A stretch of 64,000 nucleotides of DNA from Schizochytrium sp. CCTCC M209059 (Eukaryota > Sar > Bigyra > Thraustochytrida > Thraustochytriidae), in NCBI GenBank assembly GCA_000818945.1, contig KN805404.1, positions 286,097 through 350,096 of the forward strand, written 5' to 3'. How positions within the stretch are numbered: the first letter of the stretch is position 1; each line of letters begins with the position of its first letter. Position numbers and translations under genes: made by a program. The notes under the pieces are model-generated. The model saw only the letters and a list, made by a program, of their open reading frames with translations, searched no databases and was not told the origin of the DNA. Shown piece by piece: positions 19,651 through 29,338 of the stretch.

Positions 19651-21132
19651 TCATGCGCGGCAGTTTGTGCGATCTATGACAACCGCGTCTTCGCGGGCAA
19701 AAGATCCAAGCGGCGTGATGGGTTGCTCAGGAAAGTGGTCGAAATCGTGCGGGTTGCGATGCCAAGTCCAATTGGCGTGCGTTGCGTTTTGGATTTCCAT
19801 CGAGGCAAAGCCAAAGCTCGACTGGCGAAAAGCTGACCATGAGGGAGCTAGCGCTCCGATGCGAAGAAAAGGAGAAGCCTTTTCGCGGTTTCCTCCATCG
19901 CCCACCACCACGTACGTGGGACCGCACGTCGAAGGTCGGCCATGTTGCATTGGCGTTGTGCGCTCATAGGCGTGGACGTGTCCACTAATGACCAAATCAA
20001 CGTGATGCTCGACAAAGAGCGGTTCCATAGCCGTGCGCATGGGCTTGGCCTTTTCGTGGTGCGAAGGGTTACTGCAGTAAAAAGGAGCATGAAACTGTAC
20101 AACGATCCACGGCGTCTTGTCACGTCCTTGCGAGGCCCGTTCCAGCTCGAGTTCCAGCCAGCGAAATTGGGCTGATCCGGGCTCGGTGCGACAATAGCTG
20201 CACAGGGACAGAAAATACACTGGCCCACGGCGCTCTGCGAACCACAGTTCACGCGCTGTCGAGCCATAGCGGTCCAAGTAACCACCATACGCCTCTTGTG
20301 CCGAGAGCTCGTGGTTTCCTGGAGCCCACATTGTCACAACAGAGCTCAAAAGTGGTTCAGCAAGGCGACCAAAACTGTCCCAGCGCAGCGGCTCGCCGTC
20401 GCTGTATGCGAGGTCACCAGCATACAGCAGCGTGCTTGCGCGCTTCGCGCGTAGCCACGACAGGGCGCCGTGGTATGTTGCATTCGAGTACTGCGTTTGG
20501 CCACCATCGGCAATGACAGCAAAGGAAAAAATGCCGTCAGTTTGGTCAGGGTCAACTAGGGGGTACTCGCCAGCGGCAGGCGGCGTGATGAAGTGCGCAG
20601 CGCTGTTGCGCCCGCCGACATTGCAAATGTACTCTGTGTCAGCGTCTACCTGCACGGCGCATCTATGAAGGTATGGAGAAGTGTAGATTCCGCTTCGAAG
20701 ATTGTAGTCGGCGGTGCTACTGATTAGATTGCTGTACGTAATGGCCCGACCAGACCCACACGCGCGATTGGATTTGTTCTTGGCGGACGAGCATAAACAT
20801 GACGTTTCTGTGGGTGGCTCTGAGCTGTTTGTTGCATACATGATTTCAATCGTCCATACCCCATTCTCGCAGTCCCGGCCTTCTGCTGCGATTCGGACCG
20901 AGACTTGCCTCGCTGGTGCAGCATTCGTTTCGCCATTCGCACGCTCGAATCCTTCATCACTGAGGAGATGTTCAAGCGGCAGATCCGCGCCGGGTCCTGG
21001 GCGCATATAAAGCGCTTCCCTATCGTTTGCAAGTGCTTGGGTTGTCGTTATCAGCGTCGCCGTTGTGGCGGGTGTTGCCACCAGCGCAGCTACAGCAGCA
21101 GCGGCAAGCGCTGCAGAGCTTTGGAGTCGCAT
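19651..21132 (-). CDS. Secreted purple acid phosphatase (metallophosphoesterase)
   Basis: A 493-residue protein with a clear signal peptide (MRLQSSAALAAAAVAALVA, cleavage near 26). An N-terminal fibronectin-like region with several Cys precedes the catalytic domain. Binuclear metal motifs are in order: FAVIADGG (about 211), GDLAYSDG (from 239), GNHE (272-275), VVQFHAPFY (about 345) and GHVHAYER (384-391). These match plant-type purple acid phosphatases, which release phosphate from esters outside the cell or in vacuoles. The Tyr in GDLAY is the expected charge-transfer ligand. Several N-glycosylation sites are present (NSS, NAT, NWT). It is transcribed divergently from the RNase HII gene across about 450 bp. 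Confidence 0.93.
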   Translation of the reverse strand: MRLQSSAALAAAAVAALVATPATTATLITTTQALANDREALYMRPGPGADLPLEHLLSDEGFERANGETNAAPARQVSVRIAAEGRDCENGVWTIEIMYATNSSEPPTETSCLCSSAKNKSNRACGSGRAITYSNLISSTADYNLRSGIYTSPYLHRCAVQVDADTEYICNVGGRNSAAHFITPPAAGEYPLVDPDQTDGIFSFAVIADGGQTQYSNATYHGALSWLRAKRASTLLYAGDLAYSDGEPLRWDSFGRLAEPLLSSVVTMWAPGNHELSAQEAYGGYLDRYGSTARELWFAERRGPVYFLSLCSYCRTEPGSAQFRWLELELERASQGRDKTPWIVVQFHAPFYCSNPSHHEKAKPMRTAMEPLFVEHHVDLVISGHVHAYERTTPMQHGRPSTCGPTYVVVGDGGNREKASPFLRIGALAPSWSAFRQSSFGFASMEIQNATHANWTWHRNPHDFDHFPEQPITPLGSFAREDAVVIDRTNCRA

Positions 21133-21581
21133 GTTGCGCTTTCTGGCGACGCGGGTTGGGCGTGTGCGTGGTTACCTTGGGCTGCGAAGCGCTTGTCCCC
21201 TCGGTCGCAAACTCTCGTACGTGAAATCAACACTTTACTGTCAGTCGAGTCTGGCATCCCCAGCTTGCGCTAGGACCTAGGAGAAGAATCTTCTTTGCTG
21301 CCAAAGCATAAAGATAAATGATGCCATCGAATGATCGATTTTATTAAACCGACCTATTGTGATCGAAATCTGATTTAGGCCTAGGTGGGATTTCAACGCG
21401 GCTGTGGTTCTAACCATCTCAGCTTTCTCGCACATCATTGCGCAAAATCAGAGTAGGCTGGATCAGATCACTGTGCGACTCGACGCTTGCGCGAGAGCGA
21501 GGCACGTACGAAGAGACGAGAGTGGAGGGAACGCGGATAGACATTTATCGGGACCGGTGCCGGGCTCACTGTAGTGTCGCA
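21133..21581. promoter_or_regulatory. Divergent promoter region, purple acid phosphatase / RNase HII
   Basis: The 449-bp gap between two head-to-head start codons must hold both promoters. A TAGGCCTA palindrome is at 21376-21383 within the AT-rich middle (21290-21400). No TATA box could be assigned with confidence. Confidence 0.5.
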
Positions 21582-22589
21582 ATGCAACGGAGATCTACAC
21601 GCCTCGCGGCGCTAGCCATGTCAGCCCCGACACCTCGCACGCTGACGACGGCTACGCGGCCGACGAGGCGACGCGCAGGCGAGGCAAAAACGAATGATGG
21701 CGAGAAAAAAGTTTCGGCAAGAGCGACAAAGCGTGCCAGAAAAACGAGCACGAGTTCGGAAACAATCGTCAAGGAGGCAACGGTGAAAAAGGCCAAGGCT
21801 TTGGGGCCTACCAAGGACCGAGAGAATGGGCTTCGTAAACTTGAGGGCTTCAAGGTTGTTGCAGGTGCGGACGAGGCCGGACGTGGTCCTTTGGCGGGAC
21901 CCGTGGTTGCCGCAGCATGCGTGGTGCCAGAACACGTCACCTTTGAGGGTGTGGAAGACAGCAAGCGCGTGTCCGAGACCGACCGCGAGCGCCTTTATCA
22001 TGAGATCACCTCCCATCCGGAGGTCTCGTACGGCATCAGTCAGGCTTCGCCAGCAGAGATCGACGAGTATAATATTTTGCAAGCTTCGCTTCGTGCAATG
22101 AGTCGCGCTGTGGCAGCGCTTTCACCAAGCGCAGATTTTGTTCTTATAGACGGTCCGCATTTGCCAAAGGACCTTCCTGCCTCTGTGCAGGGAAAGGAAG
22201 CCGTCATCAAGGGAGATAGCAAAATATACGCCATTGCCTGCGCATCTATTCTTGCCAAAGTTACCCGCGATCGCATCATGGTGGAGCTCGACAAGACCTA
22301 CCCCATCTATGGCTTCGCGAAACACAAGGGTTATCCAACCGCTGCACATCGCGCTGCCGTTGCGACGCATGGCCCATGCGAGGTCCACCGGCAATCGTTC
22401 GCACCGGTACGTCTTGCGGCCGAGGCAGCGCGTCTTCGCGCCGAAAAGGCCACGCAAGCTCTCGCAGAGGAGGATCCCGAGGTTGCGCAAGAAAAGGAAA
22501 AGAAAGGCGAGGAAAAAGAGCAAAAGGAGCAAAAGGAAATTTCTACGGCGTCAAAGCGCAAGCCGCGCGCCAAGCGCACCAAGCGGTAG
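21582..22589 (+). CDS. Bacterial-type ribonuclease HII
   Basis: A 335-residue protein from the ATG at 21582. It hydrolyses RNA in RNA-DNA hybrids, including single ribonucleotides. The catalytic core has ADEAGRGPLAGPVVAAA (D97, E98), VEDSKRVSE, IKGDSKIYAIACASILAKVT followed by RD, and the C-terminal YGFAKHKGYPTAAH and SFAPV motifs. These are features of bacterial RNase HII rather than of the eukaryotic RNase H2A subunit. The first about 85 residues are Arg/Lys/Ala/Thr-rich without acidic runs at the start, like a mitochondrial or plastid-type transit peptide, and the last 50 are a charged Lys/Glu tail. An organelle-targeted enzyme of bacterial origin is likely. A second in-frame ATG at 21618 could give a shorter form. 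Confidence 0.92.
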   Translation: MQRRSTRLAALAMSAPTPRTLTTATRPTRRRAGEAKTNDGEKKVSARATKRARKTSTSSETIVKEATVKKAKALGPTKDRENGLRKLEGFKVVAGADEAGRGPLAGPVVAAACVVPEHVTFEGVEDSKRVSETDRERLYHEITSHPEVSYGISQASPAEIDEYNILQASLRAMSRAVAALSPSADFVLIDGPHLPKDLPASVQGKEAVIKGDSKIYAIACASILAKVTRDRIMVELDKTYPIYGFAKHKGYPTAAHRAAVATHGPCEVHRQSFAPVRLAAEAARLRAEKATQALAEEDPEVAQEKEKKGEEKEQKEQKEISTASKRKPRAKRTKR

Positions 22590-23993
22590 CACCAGGCAGC
22601 ATGAGGCACATAAAGCAAACTAGATTGCGCGTCTTGCCCACGTCAGTGACCTTTCTTCTCCTTTCTGTCAAAATTTGGTCAAAATCATTTCTTTCTTTTT
22701 TGGGGAGTACGAGTCCAGTGCGTCGCCATCGAGGCCTGCAACGAGTTCATCGACAGAGAGTTGGTTGCGCGAAAGTTGATCAAGTTGTACGCTGTGGTGA
22801 GTCGAGGCTATAACATAGATGAGTCTTGCTTTCTCCGTGGGAACGAGTGAGGACAGAAAAATGGACCCCTGTTCACGGGGCCAACTTGTCGGCGCTTCTT
22901 GCTGCCAATGCATACGTTTCGTGCTGCTTTCCTTCCCCCCCCCCCCCCCCCCCCCCCCCCGCACCCGCACCCAGCACTTGTAACTGCTTCGGAGACGCAG
23001 GCTTCGCGTCCAGACTGGTTCGTACCCTACTCTGTCGATCGATGAACGTTCGTCCATTGACGAGCCGGCCAGCCATGCAAGCTTGTCCACACGTGGCGGG
23101 CGAGAAAACGTCGCGGGAAGACAAGACGTGCGGGTCTGCCGTCCAGGGGGCGCCAGAGAAGTAGGGCGTCGCAGCAGCGAGCGCAGCGCGACAAGAGCCG
23201 ACGCCCATGATGACGTGCCGCCAGCCACCGCGATCGGTCCAGTGGCGGTAGCATCCACTTCGCCAGGCACCTTCTCCTCGCGTCCGCCGGGACGACGTCG
23301 CTCCAAGTCCACTGCAGCATTCTTATTCGGTGCCTCAGCCAGCTCTGCCTTGCTGTACACTTGCGGGACTGGGACGCTTTTTTAGCGCATGGGACGCATC
23401 CATACCGCTGCTGCTGCCGCTGCTGCCGCTGCGTCGCGCCGGCTCGCCGAGCGGCGCGGCACTTCGCTCGCGCGCGCTGCGCATCGTGGGGCGGAGTCCA
23501 GGACCCCGCCAGCTGCGCTGCACCTGGCTGGCGCGAGCAGCTTGGCGGCGGCTCCGCTGGCCCCGTTTCCGGTATCGAGCTGGCTGTGGCACTAGCTCTG
23601 TGCTCTGTGCATAGAAGTAGCAGCTCGTCGGCGGCGAGGGCGTCGCGCGAAAGATGGACTGCGTGGAGACCGAGGATGGAGGGGCCCAACGGCATTGGCT
23701 CGTGGAGAGCAGCGGTGTGACTGTTGATGGCAAGAACTCAGAGTTGCAGTGGGTGAGGTGAACGAACATGAGGGCATAGGGCCCACAAGTCCAGGTTTAG
23801 CTTCTCTAGGGTGATCAGAGAAGCAGCTCGAGGGTGCTGGACGGCGTCCCGTGAGCGAGAAGCGACCAGGTCTTGGTTTCGGTCGGCGTGGCGGTTGCAG
23901 ATTGGCCAACCTGACTGATAGCAAACGAACGCGTGGCGCAGCAAATACTGAACAGGCAGAGACGGCGTGATCGTGAACTACAGAGGACGAGAG
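22590..23993. other. Unresolved region, possible spliced minus-strand gene
   Basis: Several minus-strand frames between 23769 and 22668 look partly coding but shift frame and contain no recognised domain. Fragments such as NAAVDLERRRPGGREEKVPG (about 23330-23270) and the ending VDELVAGLDGDALDSYSP (about 22750-22700) could be exons of one gene transcribed toward the RNase HII gene. A plus-strand alternative (IEACNEFIDRELVARKLIKL followed by GTGAGT at 22797) is equally open. A C26 run at 22935-22960 lies in the middle. I do not call a CDS. Confidence 0.35.
22935..22960. repeat. Poly-C homopolymer (26 bp)
   Basis: An uninterrupted run of 26 C, followed by GCACCCGCACCC. Homopolymers of this length are error-prone in sequencing, so frames crossing it cannot be trusted. 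Confidence 0.95.
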
Positions 23994-24236
23994 ATGCCGA
24001 GCAGCAAGAAGAGTGCCCCAGCGCCGTTGACCGACGCGCAGATTGAGAACATCGTGATGGAAATCCTTCAAAACCCGGCCGCGGACATCAATGCAGGCCA
24101 GGACGCGGGCTTGGGCCTTGGCACTGGAGAAGAAGCAGGCCCAAATCCAACTGGGGCGCAACATTACCGTGAACGTCTTTACGCCGTAGATGAGCTTCCG
24201 ATGTGGAAGCCGCAATCTTCGCCAGTCAGCAAATGA
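23994..24236 (+). CDS. Small protein of unknown function (80 aa)
   Basis: An ATG at 23994 opens an 80-residue frame starting MPSSKKSAPAPLTDAQIENI. A short amphipathic helix (about residues 13-28) is followed by a Gly/Ala/Asn-rich linker and an ending RERLYAVDELPMWKPQ. G/C at third positions and the ordered helix suggest it is real. It is neither secreted nor membrane-bound. The family is not recognised; it could also be one exon of a longer gene. It converges on the protein kinase gene that ends at 24488. Confidence 0.45.
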   Translation: MPSSKKSAPAPLTDAQIENIVMEILQNPAADINAGQDAGLGLGTGEEAGPNPTGAQHYRERLYAVDELPMWKPQSSPVSK

Positions 24237-24487
24237 GGCCACGGATATGCATGCAGATCTCTCCTTCCTCTTTTGGCGTAGCAAATGTAGCCCGTCTGAC
24301 GGCAAAGCGATCAAGGCGACTACTGCAGCTTTCTTATACTCGTGTACCAACTTTGAATTATTTGTTTGTATGTTTGTTTGTTGTTTCGTTATCTGACGAG
24401 TCTAAAATGTATGAAACCACATCACCAGAGAATGTGAGCTTGCCTTGTGCAACTTTCCCCTTTTCTCCGTTCGTGCACGTTTTGGAC

Positions 24488-25390
24488 CTATTTATGAGCC
24501 TGCTTGGACTCGCTTGCTACGTCGCGACCGCTTTCTGCGCCATTTCTTCTGTGACCACGTTTTGCCAAGAAAGGGTGGGCAAGGACCTCTCGCCCCCCAA
24601 AGTAATAACTAAGGCGCTGCTTTGGATTCTTGTCCTCAATGAGACTGCGAATCAAACCGACCGAAGAAGCGAGTGAGGGTTCAGCAGCTTGCTGCGGCAT
24701 TTCGAATGGTTGCGTGCAAATCAGTTTTGCCATGTCATCAAGACTCTTGGCATCCCAAGGCAGACGTCGGAAGATGAGCTCGTACAAGATGACCCCAAAA
24801 CTCCACCAATCAACCTCAAGGCCATGTAGTTTACCCTGGAGTTTTTCGGGCGATGTATAGGGTACAGTACCATGTCGCGAGGAAAGTTGTGCGTGTGCCT
24901 CGAAAGATTCGAATAACTCGGCGGGTCTTGTGCGCACGGCGAGACCAAAGTCGAGAATGCGCACGTGGAAATCAGCCGTCATGCCAATATTATCCGGCTT
25001 GACATCCTCGTGAGCAATGCCATGGTCATGAAGGAAGACGAGACCGAGTGCAAGCTCACGGGCAATCCTACGCGTCTCACGAACACACGGCACGACATTG
25101 TGTATGTAGTCGGCAAGGTCTCCACGTGCGCACAATTCGAGACCTACGAGCGGGTATGGGACTGCACCAAGTCTCGGCGAGATTACGTACGGTGAGGATT
25201 GGGAGAGCCCTTCAAGGTGACGCAAGATACTCATTTCTCTCTTGTATTCACGATCACCACGGTCTCCGCTCATATAGCGCTTGACCGCGATTTCCTCTCC
25301 GCTGCTGGTGCTTACTGCAATGTAGACTCTGCTACATGACCCTTGCGCCAATTGGCGGATGACCTCTGGATGTTCTACGCAGACAGGCAT
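24488..25390 (-). CDS. Ser/Thr protein kinase, single domain, HED variant
   Basis: A 300-residue protein that is almost entirely a kinase domain. The Gly loop is LAQGSCSRVYIA (about 14-25), with the second and third Gly replaced by Ser. The ATP lysine is in EIAVKRY (about 38). The catalytic loop reads HEDVKPDN from H127, with Glu in the usual Arg position of HRD. The Mg-binding DFG is in LDFGLAVR (about 147), the activation-segment end is YTSPEKL, and DWWSFGVILYELIF is the F-helix. The catalytic Asp and Lys-x2-Asn are kept, so activity is plausible. The short tail is charged with no extra domain. The subfamily is not assigned (CAMK/AGC-like). Confidence 0.9.
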   Translation of the reverse strand: MPVCVEHPEVIRQLAQGSCSRVYIAVSTSSGEEIAVKRYMSGDRGDREYKREMSILRHLEGLSQSSPYVISPRLGAVPYPLVGLELCARGDLADYIHNVVPCVRETRRIARELALGLVFLHDHGIAHEDVKPDNIGMTADFHVRILDFGLAVRTRPAELFESFEAHAQLSSRHGTVPYTSPEKLQGKLHGLEVDWWSFGVILYELIFRRLPWDAKSLDDMAKLICTQPFEMPQQAAEPSLASSVGLIRSLIEDKNPKQRLSYYFGGREVLAHPFLAKRGHRRNGAESGRDVASESKQAHK

Positions 25391-26822
25391 CCTCGCTGTC
25401 GAGGCGTTCTGGGTTTGCCACCGGGGTTGGTGAGTGAGAAAGCTTCTCCACTACTTTGGTTCTTCGGATTGGATTTTGCCTCATGAGCCCCCCCCCACAC
25501 ACACACAAACCCAAGAACAAAGGAATCAAATGTTTGACTGAAGTCCATCGAGATGGGATTTGCCCAATGAGCATCGTTCAAACGAACAGAGGAATCAAAT
25601 GTTTGGAGGGCGTTCCTCCTCTGCGCCTCAACAACATTTTCGCTGGCTGTGAGAGCGATGCTTCGCGTCGTGCACGCTTTTCCCTCACTATTGCATTCCA
25701 ACAGTGGGCAACACAAATCCATTTTTGGGGAAACTGACTTTCCTGGTGAGGTGGGCTAGAAATTGGTCTTTGGGAAACAGGCACAGCGGATCCAAGCAAG
25801 CAGATACATGGACCCTCAAGCATCCCCATGAGCTTTTCGTATACGCGGGGTGGACATGGCAATGATACATTTCAAATGTGCTTGCCACTACCAGCGCGGC
25901 GCTCAAATGGAGTTTTAGGCCTGTATTCTAGACCACTTTTATGAAATAAATTTTACCACGAGCTGCGCACGCAGCAATCGAACGCGACGCGAAAACCACA
26001 GACCCTACAGGAAAGTAACAGTAAGTAGTATCTTGTCTGATCTTGACATAATGCACGTAATTTCTTGAATAAGTTAAGAGACTTTTATATTAGCTCCCTC
26101 CCCACCTTGCCCGCGAAAGGCATCAGGAATGCTATCAATGAGAAGCCGGCACCGCGCTCCCGAAGAGCTTACAAAACGCAATAGCTACGAATTCACGTTG
26201 CAGTGATTGCAACGTTTTTTGACAGTTTCGCACACCTTGAATGAAAGGTTCTTACAGTCGGGACAAGGCGAGAAGCGAAGAGGGAAAAGCAGCATGATTT
26301 CGGTCTCTATAATTAGCAAAACGAAGAGTTTCGTATTTGTCGAGCAGTGACAGGGAAAAGGCCTATTGGGGCCCAAATTGAACTTTTCAAAAAGGATAGG
26401 AGCCATCCTTTCTCTCCCCATCAAAATTCGAAGTATTGCCTGCACGTACAAGAGGTCCGTTAATGCTGATACACGCGAGCTCATCGCTCTGCTCTTACGC
26501 AACGACATGGCTCCTGTGTAGCCAGGTGGTCTCCAGTGCGGATCCTTCCTTGCAAGCACCGTCGCGCGCTCATGGAAAATAAGTAGGAGAGAGATCACCT
26601 TTCATCGGATCAGAGCGGGCCGAATCGGAGCGGAGCGGAGTAAGCCAATTAGCCATTCATACATGATAATGGAAAGGAAGGAAGAGAGTATGGATGACTC
26701 GATCGTGACAATTGTTACCTGAGCGAGCGAACCCTTTGCCCTGCTAGACATCAACATCATCCTCGTTCATCAGTATGATCATCCTCTTCATCGCAAAGAG
26801 TAGCCGAGCGATACAGCATCAG
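25391..26822. other. AT-richer intergenic region
   Basis: A 1.4-kb stretch, noticeably AT-richer than its neighbours, between two minus-strand genes. The 17-mer GAGGAATCAAATGTTTG appears nearly intact twice (about 25519-25537 and 25580-25598), 61 bp apart. A weak minus-strand frame at 26185-26511 is listed separately. The composition could mark an old insertion. Confidence 0.45.
26185..26511 (-). CDS. Doubtful ORF with CxxC/CNHC ending
   Basis: From an ATG at 26511 the minus strand encodes about 108 residues ending in CPDC, then CNHCNVNS, a spacing that could form a small zinc knuckle. A hydrophobic stretch (KLFVLLIIETEIMLLFPL) precedes it. The frame stays open upstream without ATG. Third-position composition is not like that of the real genes, and the surrounding DNA is AT-rich. 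It may be chance or a mobile-element remnant. Confidence 0.18.
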   Translation of the reverse strand, partial: AMSLRKSRAMSSRVSALTDLLYVQAILRILMGRERMAPILFEKFNLGPNRPFPCHCSTNTKLFVLLIIETEIMLLFPLRFSPCPDCKNLSFKVCETVKKRCNHCNVNS

Positions 26823-27524
26823 TCATGAGCTGCCTGCCTCCTTTGCCTTATCGATCTCATGGATACGCAAGGCGACCTGGCGCGCAGCGTATTCCTTCCA
26901 ACTTTGCTCGTTAAAGCCAAAGTTAAAGAAGTCATCGAGACTTGCGTTCATGCGTGTCCAGGGCTTGTCCACCATCTGCGAGAGGTCCACTTCGAAGGGT
27001 GTGTTACGCTTTCCGAGCTCCGCATGGTATTGCGTGTAGTTTTCTGCGTTGATGGTGCCGGCGCGGCCGGGCAGCTTTGGGAAGCGCTTCCGTTTGTTAC
27101 CGTGGCTAAATTTGAACTTTTCGTCATCGCCGTCCTCTTCTTCGCCCCGCTCCTCGTCCTCGTCTTCTGCATCTTCTCCATCCTCGCTGCCTTCCCCGCC
27201 CTCTCGTGCCCGTTTCGATTTGCCAGCGCCATCTTCCTCGCTCCCCTTGCCGTTTTCGGCGTCTCCAGACGCCTCTTGCGCCTCGTCCTCGGCGTACGGG
27301 TTATCCGTCAGCTGACCGAGCTCTTCCGGCGCGCGCAGCACAAGTTCGATGCCGTCGTCGTCGCTGTCGGCCTCCTCAACCTCCTTATCATCCTCATCCC
27401 CCTGCTCCTCCTGCTCCTCCTGCTCCCGCTTCTCCCCGTCCTTTTGCTCGCCGTCCTCGGCGGCCTTGACGGGCTCATCGGGCTCGCGCTCGTCCTGTTT
27501 CTGTTCGTCCTCGCCGCCGGCCAT
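26823..27524 (-). CDS. Fip1-like pre-mRNA 3'-end processing factor
   Basis: A 233-residue protein from the ATG at 27524. Fip1 is a subunit of the cleavage and polyadenylation factor that tethers poly(A) polymerase. Residues 1-135 are extremely acidic (Glu/Asp/Gln runs) with one basic patch (KSKRAREGG). The Fip1 core is near residues 185-220: VDLSQMVDKPWTRMNASLDD, then FFNFGFNEQSWKEY, matching the family's D-K-P-W ... D-Y-F-N-Y-G-F-N-E signature. This is shorter than animal Fip1 and lacks the Arg-rich C-terminus, closer to yeast size. The frame continues upstream with no ATG. Confidence 0.9.
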   Translation of the reverse strand: MAGGEDEQKQDEREPDEPVKAAEDGEQKDGEKREQEEQEEQGDEDDKEVEEADSDDDGIELVLRAPEELGQLTDNPYAEDEAQEASGDAENGKGSEEDGAGKSKRAREGGEGSEDGEDAEDEDEERGEEEDGDDEKFKFSHGNKRKRFPKLPGRAGTINAENYTQYHAELGKRNTPFEVDLSQMVDKPWTRMNASLDDFFNFGFNEQSWKEYAARQVALRIHEIDKAKEAGSS

Positions 27525-27923
27525 GGTCGCTCGCTCGCTCGCACGGCTGCCGCGTAGCGTGCGGCAGCGAGCTTCTCTCGCCTCGTCTCCGCTCCGCGCG
27601 ACGCGGCGGCCGCCGGCAGCGTCGAGCGCGAATCTGCTTTGCTTGCGAGACAGCGAGCGAGTCGAAGATAAGATGAGCCAAGCAACTAGGCCTAGGCCTA
27701 GGCCTAGTACTACCACTGGTAGTAGTATAATCAGAAGAAGAAGAAGAAGATGAAGGAGAAGGAGGAGAAGTAGAAGAAGAAGAGCGCCGGGAACAGCGTG
27801 ACCGAGACGCAGACGCGCGTCGGGCGCTCGCCAGCAGGCAGGCCGCGCGACATGCGGCGGGCCTCCCGTGGGTCGGCAGCCGGAGGAGAAAGCGCTTGAG
27901 GCCCCGAGAGCGGGACAAGCGAG
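27525..27923. promoter_or_regulatory. Divergent promoter, Fip1 / MscS channel
   Basis: The 399-bp head-to-head gap contains three overlapping TAGGCCTA palindromes (27687-27706), followed by an interrupted ACTACCACTGGTAGTAGT inverted repeat (27709-27727) and GAA repeats (27735-27750). The palindromic cluster is the most obvious candidate regulatory element; its function is inferred only from position. Confidence 0.4.
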
Positions 27924-29197
27924 ATGTCACTCGGCGTGGACGTCAAGGCGACAAGCTGGGTAGTCCTGGGCACCGGGCTGGCCGGCCTGGCGACCATTCG
28001 CGCCCAGCATAGCTTCGTGGTGTCGCTGGTGACGACGCTGGCGGAGGAATCGCAGCTTGCAATACTGCTGGTGCGGTAAGTACGGCGCAGATGTCCTGAC
28101 AATATGATGATGGCGACCTGCTGACTCACGCAACGCCTGCCCATACAACTGCTGGTCTACTAATTTACTTGGTTCGGCATGTGCACACTTGCAACGACAG
28201 CAAGGCCGTGCGACTCCTCTCCTTGCCACTTACAATTCTCTTGTATATGCTGTGGTTGTATGTAACGGCGTCCTCCAATCTGATACCCAACGTGGTGCAG
28301 AGTATCGTGCAGGATCTCCTTGCGCTTGCCGCGCTCATCTTCTCACCCTTTCTCATTTATCGAATTCTACGGTACGCGGAATTCGCTGCACTTTTTGTTG
28401 CAAAGGAACACGTCAGGGATCCTCTCATTGTCGAGTATTTGCACAATACCTTGCCGCTTCTTGTGGTGGTCGCTTCGGTCGTGCTTGCCATTGTGGACTT
28501 CCTAGTGTACCTGCGCAGAGCGCGTGAACTCAGTGAGGCCGTTATCAGCCTTTTATACTCTTTTGTTGGGGTCATTGTCATTCTTGGCGCCATTACACTT
28601 TTCCGTGATGCCGTGGGCAGCCTCACATTGCTCATTGATCAGGAAATCAAAATTGGAGATATTATACAAATTAGGGGCGTCACGGGTCGCGTCTTACGCA
28701 TCGGCGCGGTGGATGTGGCTGTGTTGCAAGGCGGGTACAGAACAATGCACCTTCCCAGCTCTGACTTTCTCGTGTGGCCATTTATCAATCACTCCAATGC
28801 AGATCGACGCGGGGGCGTCATTCGGCTCCAGCTGCGCGAGTCCGTGGGGCCGCCGCGCCCTGCAGAGGCTTATCGGTGCCTTGCACGAGACATTAAAACT
28901 TTTTTGGAAGCGGATGATGCTGTGCAGCGTTGCTCGGTCAATTTCTTTGCGTGTGGTAGCGATGTCTCGCACCCTTCGACGCATTTGCCATCGCGGCGGC
29001 TGCGTGCCTCCACCTCATGCTTTCTTGTGGTCTGGGAGACCACGCCAAGCCCTCATTTGTCGTATTCGCGGAGCCGGTCCGGCGTTGTCTTGCGCCTTAC
29101 GGAGTGGCTCGAGTCTTGCAATATCCAGCTTGAGCCCTGGCATGTTTCACAGGTCGCCTATTCGTCTCGTGCAAGAGCTCTTCAATTGACGTCTTGA
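27924..29197 (+). CDS. MscS-family mechanosensitive channel, two exons
   Basis: The gene is join(27924..28075, 28201..29197), giving 382 residues. Exon 1 encodes MSLGVDVKATSWVVLGTGLA and a second amphipathic helix, ending ILLV plus two bases before GTAAGT. Exon 2 follows AACGACAG and restores Arg then KAVRLLSLPLTILLYML in phase. Hydrophobic helices lie near residues 10-30, 55-75, 85-105 and 130-145. The pore helix and beta domain follow: ILGAITLFRDAVGSLTLLID, QEIKIGDIIQIRG, TGRVLRIG and the HLPSSDFLVWPFINHS loop typical of MscS. It should release solutes on membrane tension, in plasma or organelle membrane. No transit peptide is clear. Confidence 0.9.
28076..28200 (+). other. Intron of the MscS channel gene (125 bp)
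   Basis: GTAAGT donor, AG acceptor, phase 2. Frames on both sides are coding only when it is removed, and without it the channel would lack an ATG. Confidence 0.88.
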
Positions 29198-29338
29198 TCT
29201 TGTGGCCAAAAGGCAGGCCTGAACCCGCCCCAAAAAATAGACGAGTGTTGTCGCTGGCTTTGGCTCCTCCACGTTGAGCCCCTAACTTTGGCAATTGATA
29301 CATGTTGGGACAACGTGTCATCAACACGAGGCCTAGGA

